64,000 bases of DNA from Opitutales bacterium (GTDB lineage Bacteria; Verrucomicrobiota; Verrucomicrobiia; Opitutales; JABSRG01): assembly GCA_013215165.1 (NCBI GenBank), contig JABSRG010000005.1, forward strand, positions 1 to 64,000. Reading direction: 5' to 3'. The notes below the pieces were generated by a model. The model was not told the origin of the DNA. It ran no database searches and saw only the letters and a list, made by a program, of their open reading frames with translations. This document shows positions 30,140-37,164 of the stretch, piece after piece. Every line of letters starts with the position of its first letter. Position 1 is the first letter of the stretch. A program made the translations under genes and the position numbers.

Positions 30140-30198
30140 AGCGAGCCGACAGAGCGGCTCGAATATAACGGGTGCTACCGACGAGTGACGCGAGTAAC
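30140..30198 (+). repeat. AGCGAGCCGAC repeat, copy A
   Basis: It begins AGCGAGCCGACAGAGCGGCT, holds the inverted repeat GAGCCG/CGGCTC, and continues with ATAACGGGTGCTACCGACGA. A diverged second copy lies at 40794-40847, at the other edge of the accessory island (see that entry). Confidence 0.5.
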
Positions 30199-30251
30199 CG
30201 CGACATCCGTTGTAGATTCAATCTAAACAACAACCTGAAAACATCCCCATC

Positions 30252-30294
30252 ATCTCAATTCCACCCCGTGCGCGATCTATTTTCTAGCTCTTCA
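30252..30294 (+). repeat. Direct repeat copy A, downstream side of the REP-associated transposase
   Basis: ATCTCAATTCCACCCCGTG, spacer, CTAGCTCTTCA. It matches the copy at 31610-31646 in both blocks; the spacer differs in length. The two copies bracket the transposase gene. Confidence 0.5.
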
Positions 30295-30558
30295 ACCCGG
30301 ATTGTGCGATCGGAGCGTGCAAGGAGGTGCAAGATGTTGATGCGAAATGGATTGAAGAAGACTGAAGACGCACCCGTTTGTTGCGCCGAAGGTTTCTGCA
30401 AGACTTTGTAGTGCAGCAGATTGTGCCTCAGTTGCCGCGATTTATTGCATAATATAGGTCTAAATCTCGAGACAGCTCTCCCTAGGAGCTCCAGCTCCGC
30501 TCCTTTCTCTGCGTCCACAACGACTTTGGTGAAGCACAAAGAACGCACCATCCCCAAT

Positions 30559-31536
30559 CTACTGTTTTCGCAAACCTCTAAAACTCGTTAAACCACACAT
30601 CGCTGCACCCTCAATAGACTTGGGTAATCGCCTCCGACGATCACCAATACGTTCCGTCCAGTCTTGGATATGCTTCTCCACAAAATGGCACGAACCGATC
30701 ACAGCACCCTGAGTGAAATAGCGAATCCGTTGACGCAGCAACACGGGCAAAGGCAGCGCCCCTTCAGCATCCATTACCTCACGAAAAGCCTCATCGCTTA
30801 TCCCGGCCCCTTCACCATTGCGTTTCGGCCCCACCCCTTTCGCAAAGATCACAGTGCGATACAGCGCCAAGGCCTTGGATAAATCATCATGCAGGGTCAT
30901 CGCACATAAAGCTTCCCGCAACTGGCCTTGTCCCGACAAGGCCTCAGCATAGCCACAGAAACGATATTCCTTTGGATCATCCACCAGCTTCGCTCGCACT
31001 GGATTCAAGTCGATATACGCAGCGACCGTCCGCAGCACCGCCGGATCGTCTTCGACAACAGTGCTTTTAAAGCGATCGCACCACACCGGACCATAGCGTC
31101 CGCGACTGCGATTAAACCAAATCGAAAAACGCTGCTTCAGTGTCTTCATAAACTCCGACACATCGCCCATGCGCGCCCGAAGCACCTGACGTATCCGTTG
31201 CCCCTCCTCAGAATTCGTCTTCAGCGCCTCCTCCAGCACCGCCAAATCCATCGGCTGATGATCCGTGGGCTTCGGATACAACAAAGCATACCGCCGCACC
31301 AACTCCACATCCGACACCTCCTTCGCTGCACCACACACCCGCACCAATACGTGCAGATGATTCGACATAACCACATACGCCAACACCTCCACCCCAGAAA
31401 ACCCAGCCACCTGCCACAACATCTTCCGCATCATCTCCTTTTCCCGATCCTCAAAGAAAAACTCCCCATTCACCGTCCGCGTCATGCAGTGATACACAGC
31501 ACTCTCAGGCTCTCCATAAATTCGTCGCGTTCGCAT
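30559..31536 (-). mobile_element. REP-associated tyrosine transposase (RAYT, Y1_Tnp family)
   Basis: This is an intact 325-residue gene. It begins MRTRRIYGEPESAVYHCMTR and has the HUH motif in VVMSNHLHVLVRV (about residue 65), LKQRFSIWFNRSRGRYGPVW and the tyrosine helix VAAYIDLNPVRAKLV, as in the TnpA-REP family. These single-copy, Y1-type transposases are associated with REP palindromes, which they recognise and may spread. Hairpin repeats of REP type occur at 15.8-15.9 and 49.6 kb. It is flanked by 37-43 bp direct repeats. The C-terminal 120 residues are an extension of unknown role. A long opposite-strand ORF (30928-31560) is a shadow. Confidence 0.85.
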
Positions 31537-31609
31537 ATTTCAGAAAAGATCGAAAGTTAACCTAAATGTCCATAAAAATATTCACGTCCCTGTTTAAGAG
31601 GATTCCGGT

Positions 31610-31646
31610 ATCTCAATTTCACCCCTTGTCTCCTTCTAGCTCTTCA
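31610..31646 (+). repeat. Direct repeat copy B, overlapping the 3' end of the second TIR gene
   Basis: ATCTCAATTTCACCCCTTG, spacer, CTAGCTCTTCA. Partner of 30252-30294, 1.36 kb apart, on the other side of the REP-associated transposase. It reaches the stop codon of the TIR gene. Confidence 0.5.
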
Positions 31647-32609
31647 CTCTGCGATGTCTTCCACCTGCGCTAAATCTGCTCGAAATGCCTCTAGGAGTTC
31701 AGTCAGGCGCGCGCGGCTGAAGGGGTCTAGGCTCGCGGAGACGTCGCGCTCGAAGGTTTCGGCCTTTTCCAGGATCTCGGCCAATAAATCGTAGCGCTTT
31801 GCTTCGACCAGAGTGTCTTTATAATCGCTGAGAAGGAACTCGATGAGCTTATCTGCTTGTTCTTGGCGCTGGGTAATGCGGGCCTCCAATTCGGCGGATT
31901 CTTTGGCCTCGTCGAAAGCCCATACTGCAATACCGAGGGCCACGACTGACGCGATAGAGAAGCCAACTGTCAGCCCTTGCAAGATACGCGCGCGTCGACG
32001 CATCGTAGCGTCATAGGCGTCGCGCGAAGCCTTGAGGAAAGCTTGTTGAAAGGGAACGATGGGCGGATCGACGCCGATGTGCTCGGCGCGCCAGCGCTCC
32101 GTCTCTTCGAGTATTTTCCCCTTGAGCAGCCAATTGGGGGCGCGGTCATCACGCTCCCAGGCAACAGTGAGTTTCAGGAGTTCGGTATGCTGCCTCACAT
32201 AGGCGAAGTCAGTCTCAAGAGCCGCGATCAAGCGTTGCACACGCTTAACATAATCTGTCCCAGGATGAATACCAATCCACTGGATCGGCATCAAGGGTTC
32301 GGGCATGTGAGACATATCGATCTCGGGGTCGATCACCAGCGGGATCAGGCGTTTACCCCGGCTCACCGCATAAGCTAACTCAGCCTGACAGGCATCAGAA
32401 TCCAGCCATGCTGGGGTGACTACGGCTGCAAACCCATCCGTCTCCTCGATAGCGCGCTCGATCCGACTCCACCAAGCATCGCCGAGCGCAATACCCTCCC
32501 AATCGACCCAAGAGCCACAGCCAAAATCTTTGAGGGTGTTCTGAAGTGTCCGAACCGCTGCTTGATCGGTGCGGGAGTAAGAAATAAAAACTTCCTTACT
32601 CTCCGACAT
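31644..32609 (-). CDS. TIR-domain protein with C-terminal transmembrane helix and coiled coil
   Basis: A TIR domain lies at the N-terminus (VFISYSRTDQAAVRTLQNTL). It contains WVDWEGI, AIEETDGFAAVVTPAWLDS and CQAELAYA, where the glutamate matches the catalytic position of NAD-cleaving TIR domains such as SARM1. A WxxDxRxxxWLLKGKxLEETERW linker follows, as in TIR proteins of planctomycetes and verrucomicrobia. Then come one TM helix (QGLTVGFSIASVVALGIAVWAF) and a coiled coil with QEQADKLIEFLLSDY. I chose the ATG at 32609 because an AGGAG lies just upstream; an ATG 21 nt earlier is possible. It overlaps the end of the larger TIR gene, with which it shares the same architecture, so the pair probably arose by duplication and works together. 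NADase activity is inferred. Confidence 0.85.
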   Translation of the reverse strand: MSESKEVFISYSRTDQAAVRTLQNTLKDFGCGSWVDWEGIALGDAWWSRIERAIEETDGFAAVVTPAWLDSDACQAELAYAVSRGKRLIPLVIDPEIDMSHMPEPLMPIQWIGIHPGTDYVKRVQRLIAALETDFAYVRQHTELLKLTVAWERDDRAPNWLLKGKILEETERWRAEHIGVDPPIVPFQQAFLKASRDAYDATMRRRARILQGLTVGFSIASVVALGIAVWAFDEAKESAELEARITQRQEQADKLIEFLLSDYKDTLVEAKRYDLLAEILEKAETFERDVSASLDPFSRARLTELLEAFRADLAQVEDIAE

Positions 32610-34737
32610 CAGCAATCTCCTCTTCGGCATACAGCGCTACGATCTCTTCTAAGATACGCTGCTTCACCTCCAAACCCTGCGCATCCGGCGCTATCACCGC
32701 ATCATAGGCAGCCGCACGCGGATCGTTGAGCTCCCGTAACACAAAGCGCGTGGCTACATTGGCAAAATAGTAATTGGGATCGAGTTCAGGATAGCCGGTC
32801 AGTTTCAACAGATCATCGAGTGCCATTTGAGCCTGCTCTGGATCACCCAGCTTTCTGCCCTCGGCCCACAGATGGACGGCAGCTTGGGCGAATTCTGGAG
32901 AGAACGTAAAATTTGGCATTAAATCAGAAGCAAACATCTCTTTTCTAGCCTCCTCATAAACATGCCTAATAGTCTCTGTTCCTTTGCCTAAGCGTAATGA
33001 AATCAACTGTCTGTAAATCGAATCTCTGAAATCTTGAGTGTCGATTCTTCTGATAATTGAAAAATAATCGTCCACAGATTCTTTATGAGATTCGGCGTCG
33101 ATAAAAAGTTCTATTTCAGCCTTCAGAGAAAGTAACCTAACCACAATTCCCACATGTTCTGGATGCTTTAGATAAACTTCAGAGATTCTATCAACCAAAA
33201 GATCGACATAGATTTTAGTTTGATTAGCTCTTTCTTGATCATTCAAGTATTTTAATGCAGTAAAATCAGCACGAAGAAGAAAGTATATGTAGCGTAAATG
33301 CTCATCCGGAAATGAAGCAATTAAGGAATCAATCTTAACATTTTCCAAAACCTCTGATCGCCTTTCTAGATATTGATTATAATTTCCTCTTACGTTTTCA
33401 TATGTGCCCAAAACAGACACGATATCTACCCAGAAATCCTCAAAATCTTGAAAAATAGACCTGTCGTCTTTGGCTAGAGAGCTAATTTCATCATAAAGTG
33501 TATAAGCCTCTTTGAATCTATTGAACGCCAAGCTCGCGCTAATCACATTAAACACAGCATTTAGGTATTCATATTTCCATTCCAAACTAACGTCCTTAAA
33601 TTGAACGGCTATATCATAATAAGACTGATTATGCTCTAACCAGAGTTCAAATTTATTTTGCTCATAATAAATCTGTGCGATATAAAAATGTGAAAAACCG
33701 AGATTCCAAGCCAACTGCGAGTTAGCCTCATCCTGACGCCAAAGAAGACGATCTTGATTTAAAACTGATTCCATCAGAGCCAATGCTTCCCCCGCCTTAT
33801 TATTCAGGAATTTGAGCTCAGCATACAAATGTCCAAAACGACTATAGGCCACACGCTCCTCTATAGACCAAAGATTCTCATCAACTGCCTGATAGTAGTT
33901 AGCAGCTGCATCCGCAATCGGTATCGCAACACTGTAGTCTCCATAGACCGACAACTCAGGAAGAAAACCATTGAGTAAGAAATCGATAAGTTGCGATGAC
34001 TGCGTCTGCCTATCTTCAGCCACTTCGAGGGCTGCTGTATTTTCACCTGACAATCGCACGCCCACGAAACTGGCGATCAATGCTACTGAAAATAAGAATC
34101 CAGCAGCGCCCAAAAATCCACGACGGCGTGCTCGTTTTCGACGCCGCTGTTTCTCAGAATGAGTTTTTGAGGCGGCGAGAAATTCTGAAAACAATTCGGT
34201 GGTATGAATCGCAGCGGTCTGAGAGCCCAGCCAATGCATGGCTCGTAAAACGACCTCCTCATTCCAAAGGAGATCTTTGGAATGGCCGGACTTTGACCAC
34301 AGGCGTGCCTGGCGCTGATAATCATCTAGCTGATCTAGGACGGCCCGGTCCGTATGAATGGCTTCAAAAATCGCATCGCCCAAGGATTCTTCGCCATCCC
34401 AGACGATCCATTGTATGTTGCGAATCACCGGAAAAACTAATCCGGTGTCAATATCGCCGAGCAGGATCGGAATGATGCGTTTTCCCTGCGTGGAGGCATA
34501 GTCGACCTCCTTGCGGCAAAAGGGGGAGTTGAGCGATGCTTGGGTAACGAGGAAGACAACGGCATTTGAATCGTCGACCGCTTCAAATAGAGATTCCAAC
34601 CATTCCTGGGTAGGCTCAATACCATGCAAATCCACCCAGACGGGCTGACCAGCGGCCTCGATTTGCTTGCATAGGCGCTTCGCGGCATACAAATCGGAAC
34701 GTGCGTACGAGAAAAAGGCTGACTGGATGTCGTCCAC
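32596..34737 (-). CDS. TIR-domain protein with transmembrane helix and large TPR-like C-terminal region
   Basis: The protein has 713 residues. Residues 1-135 are a TIR domain (SAFFSYARSDLYAAKRLCKQ, WVDLHGIEPTQEW, FCRKEVDYASTQGKRIIPIL; candidate catalytic Glu77). A basic stretch and one TM helix (about 207-228) follow, then QLIDFLLNGFLPEL, which matches the same position in the partner TIR protein. The rest (about 270-700) is all-helical with TPR-like repeats and many aromatic residues. The gene body, especially 32.9-34.0 kb, is clearly richer in A/T codons than its neighbours, a sign of transfer. A GTG start at 34737 lies 59 nt after a 24-aa double-glycine peptide gene. The sensor role of the C-terminus and the TIR catalysis are inferred. 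Confidence 0.85.
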   Translation of the reverse strand: MDDIQSAFFSYARSDLYAAKRLCKQIEAAGQPVWVDLHGIEPTQEWLESLFEAVDDSNAVVFLVTQASLNSPFCRKEVDYASTQGKRIIPILLGDIDTGLVFPVIRNIQWIVWDGEESLGDAIFEAIHTDRAVLDQLDDYQRQARLWSKSGHSKDLLWNEEVVLRAMHWLGSQTAAIHTTELFSEFLAASKTHSEKQRRRKRARRRGFLGAAGFLFSVALIASFVGVRLSGENTAALEVAEDRQTQSSQLIDFLLNGFLPELSVYGDYSVAIPIADAAANYYQAVDENLWSIEERVAYSRFGHLYAELKFLNNKAGEALALMESVLNQDRLLWRQDEANSQLAWNLGFSHFYIAQIYYEQNKFELWLEHNQSYYDIAVQFKDVSLEWKYEYLNAVFNVISASLAFNRFKEAYTLYDEISSLAKDDRSIFQDFEDFWVDIVSVLGTYENVRGNYNQYLERRSEVLENVKIDSLIASFPDEHLRYIYFLLRADFTALKYLNDQERANQTKIYVDLLVDRISEVYLKHPEHVGIVVRLLSLKAEIELFIDAESHKESVDDYFSIIRRIDTQDFRDSIYRQLISLRLGKGTETIRHVYEEARKEMFASDLMPNFTFSPEFAQAAVHLWAEGRKLGDPEQAQMALDDLLKLTGYPELDPNYYFANVATRFVLRELNDPRAAAYDAVIAPDAQGLEVKQRILEEIVALYAEEEIADVGE

Positions 34738-34796
34738 TTAGACATATCCAGTCAGCCTGATGTAAATTATCAAGAGTCTAAATCAATACCTTCGTC

Positions 34797-34871
34797 TCAA
34801 CGACCGCCTTTACCTCGCGGACCGCCTTTGATTTGGGAGAGTTTTGTTTCATTCAGTGGTTTTGGTTTCAT
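34797..34871 (-). CDS. 24-aa double-glycine-leader peptide precursor (7-residue core)
   Basis: The micro-gene encodes the leader MKPKPLNETKLSQIKGG and the core PRGKGGR. Relative to the cleavage point the leader has Leu at -12, Leu at -7, Ile at -4 and Gly-Gly at -2/-1, which is exactly the spacing of leaders cut by C39-peptidase ABC exporters. Such an exporter (37165-39342) is two genes upstream in the same direction. The core is short, strongly basic and has no cysteine, so it is unlikely to be a classical pore-forming bacteriocin and more likely a signal or an effector ligand. The ATG is preceded by an A-rich stretch with a weak GAAAG. It sits between the outer-membrane barrel gene and the first TIR gene and is below usual length cut-offs. 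Confidence 0.7.
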   Translation of the reverse strand: MKPKPLNETKLSQIKGGPRGKGGR

Positions 34872-34959
34872 TATTTTTCTTTCTATTTAGGGTTGAGTGA
34901 CATCAAATAACCATGGGCTTTTGAAAACAGGATTCATACCGTATCGACGGCAAGATTTC

Positions 34960-37158
34960 TCAAAATGAAAGGGTTGCGCTTAATTTTGCATTCAATCGAC
35001 TCCCGATGCTATCCCATCCCTGGTCGACGTCGTTGAGCCATCGATGATTGACTACGAGATATATGTCGGAGCCAGGGCGAAAGTTCCAACGTAAACGGCT
35101 GTTGAAACCCATCTCCCTGGAGATCGAGTCGTATTGGATAATGTTAGTCCAAGTCACGTTTTGAAGAACATAGGTTTTGAATTCAGACCGCCACAGATAT
35201 AACCAGTTTTCGCTGTCTAGCAAATCGATTTTGTTGACTTCTAATTCTGTGGTGCACTCGAAGATGCTACCGCCTCGCCAAGATAGCGATCCTTCAATGG
35301 AATCTATTGTCCCGCCATAAAACGGAGCGTGTTCATACTCCAAAAAACCGGACACCGAGGGCGCTTTGGAAGTCTCGTAACGGATAAATAGCCCCGCTCC
35401 GGAAAAGCTTCCTGGCTGGGCCAGCAAGCCAGGAACAGGCTCGAAAGCCTCGCGGAGCTCTTCGTGTTCCAAACGACTCCCCAAGCTGAGGATGGCTCCC
35501 GACATGCGGTAAGCCCAAAGTTCGAGTGAGGCATTTACATACTCGAGGTAGCGTCCCCCCATCTCATATCTGGCGAAGACGCTCGCATCTAACTCAATAC
35601 TGTCCCAGTTTTCTGGAAAAAAGGCTCTCACCACTCGGAAGTCCCCTTGGGCGATATCATTCTGACGGACAAAGCCTAGGGCGGGAAAATACCCGGGCCC
35701 CACATACTCGGCAAAATGCGAATAAAGCCAGTAGCGGCTGTTATAAAACACGTCCCATCCCGTGGCGATGGAGAGCTGATCTTGATCTTCTGTGTCTGTG
35801 TATTGGAGCCAGGCTGAGGCTGTGATCTCTCCGGCGTCAGGCCCAAAATCGGAATCGCGGTAGCGAAAATCGGCACCGATGAGATAATTGTCTGAAACTC
35901 CTTGAGGATTCCCCCGCGTCCCAATGATACCGACGTAAGACTCCTCCAGTATATCGACCGTCGCTCGAGCTACAGATAAATGCTGCGCGTCGGTCTCGTT
36001 ACCTTCTTCGACATATACGTTCAATGCACCCAGCTGAACATTCCCCGTGCGCGCGGCGAGCTTGAAGCCATAGGGTATATCAACCGGGATTCCGTCGGGT
36101 CCCACCCCAATGCGCCGCGAAAAAAAAGGCAGCGGACTTTGTTCGATACCTCCAAAAGAAAAGATCCCAGAATCCTCCAGGAAGAACCCTCGCTTCTCGG
36201 GAAAGAAAGTGGGGAAACGAGATAGTTCAATGACCCGGTCATCCACCTCAGTCTCAGCAAAATCGGTATTTACTGTCAGCGTCGCAGTAATGGACGGGAT
36301 CGGGCGGTAATAAAGCTCAAATCCGCTCTTGATATCGAAGTCGTCCTGTTCCGAGCCTGTGCTTGCATCATTCGTAGAAAATTCTGCTAGGACATAAGGT
36401 TCAAAGCGCAGCCCCAGTCCTTGCCTCAAATCCATTAAACCCACAATGGAGCCAATATCCGCCAACGACTCTGCTGACAGGCTGCGTTCAACCGCAGTCC
36501 AACGCGACTGCTCATTACGCTTCGCCAACACTTGCTCCACATTGAATCCCCAACGATCTATTTGGGGATTAAATCCAATCGATTGGAGTGGGATGCGCCC
36601 TTCTGCCGTCCATCCCTGCGCAGAGACTACGGTCTCTACCCACCAAACGCAGTCCCACTCTGCGTTGACACGGTTCACTTCTTCGATGAGGGCATCTTCT
36701 TTAGTGCCAATTGGGTTGAAACGGAAGCGGTAGCCATCCCGTTGTGAGCCAAAGGGATCAAATATCAGGGAGATATAATCGTCCCCCTCAAGGTCGGCAT
36801 CACGCCCACGGCGCGAGGCGGTGAGATCGCTGATCGGCATGGCCACCTCGACGGCGAAATATATATTTTCGGCATCATGGCCCAAAAACACCTCAATCGG
36901 CACGCTGGGTGGATTGCCTTCGGCTGGAAATACCTGCGTCAGGGCAACACCCATCTGAGCTTGCATCCAGATAGTTTCGTCTAAACGCCCATCGATAACG
37001 GGAGGCGCATTGAAAACAGGGATCGACACTGCCTTATTGGTTGAGGCCAGAGCCGGAATGCACACCAGTGCGATAAACGGATACAGGCATAACAGCCGCC
37101 CATTACAACGCACTGTCATTGAAAGTGAGCTAGCCGCTTGCATCCTATTACACATCAC
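34960..37158 (-). CDS. Outer-membrane beta-barrel protein with N-terminal CBM9-like domain (DUF5916 type)
   Basis: The protein has 732 residues with a signal sequence (LCLYPFIALVCIPALAS). A carbohydrate-binding-family-9-like domain follows (APPVIDGRLDETIWMQA, IEVFLGHDAENIYFAVE, DDYISLIFDPFGSQRDGYRF). The DUF5916 barrel region begins near DLRQGLGLRFEPYVLAEFST and VNTDFAETEVDDR, includes RFPTFFPEKRGFFLEDSGIF, and has alternating aromatic strands up to the C-terminal KLSATLSF. Family members lie in the outer membrane of Bacteroidota and Verrucomicrobiota; their function is not established. The gene starts 6 nt after the exporter gene, so the two are almost certainly co-transcribed. It could serve as an outer-membrane partner for the exported peptide, or be a hydrolase/binding protein. 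An ATG at residue 14 may be the real start. Confidence 0.8.
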   Translation of the reverse strand: MMCNRMQAASSLSMTVRCNGRLLCLYPFIALVCIPALASTNKAVSIPVFNAPPVIDGRLDETIWMQAQMGVALTQVFPAEGNPPSVPIEVFLGHDAENIYFAVEVAMPISDLTASRRGRDADLEGDDYISLIFDPFGSQRDGYRFRFNPIGTKEDALIEEVNRVNAEWDCVWWVETVVSAQGWTAEGRIPLQSIGFNPQIDRWGFNVEQVLAKRNEQSRWTAVERSLSAESLADIGSIVGLMDLRQGLGLRFEPYVLAEFSTNDASTGSEQDDFDIKSGFELYYRPIPSITATLTVNTDFAETEVDDRVIELSRFPTFFPEKRGFFLEDSGIFSFGGIEQSPLPFFSRRIGVGPDGIPVDIPYGFKLAARTGNVQLGALNVYVEEGNETDAQHLSVARATVDILEESYVGIIGTRGNPQGVSDNYLIGADFRYRDSDFGPDAGEITASAWLQYTDTEDQDQLSIATGWDVFYNSRYWLYSHFAEYVGPGYFPALGFVRQNDIAQGDFRVVRAFFPENWDSIELDASVFARYEMGGRYLEYVNASLELWAYRMSGAILSLGSRLEHEELREAFEPVPGLLAQPGSFSGAGLFIRYETSKAPSVSGFLEYEHAPFYGGTIDSIEGSLSWRGGSIFECTTELEVNKIDLLDSENWLYLWRSEFKTYVLQNVTWTNIIQYDSISREMGFNSRLRWNFRPGSDIYLVVNHRWLNDVDQGWDSIGSRLNAKLSATLSF

Positions 37159-37164
37159 CCCCCC

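Larger units (their letters stand above)
29894..30558. other. Gene-free interval with several small repeats
   Basis: No credible gene is seen here. The interval contains a GACGCGAATG-type dispersed motif (30003-30020), an AT-rich stretch (30068-30110), one copy of the AGCGAGCCGAC repeat (30140-30198), one copy of a direct repeat that flanks the REP-associated transposase (30252-30294), and an inverted repeat around GGAGCTCCAGCTCC (30485-30500). The ORFs that can be drawn through it on both strands are arginine- or serine-rich and look like translated repeats. Confidence 0.55.

Noticed and set aside
30255-30557. 100-aa minus-strand ORF next to the transposase
   Set aside because: It translates repeat DNA (direct repeat copy A and a GGAGC inverted repeat); not convincing as a gene.
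30928-31560. 210-aa plus-strand ORF rich in His, Arg and Pro
   Set aside because: It lies antisense to the intact REP-associated transposase; its composition is that of a shadow frame.
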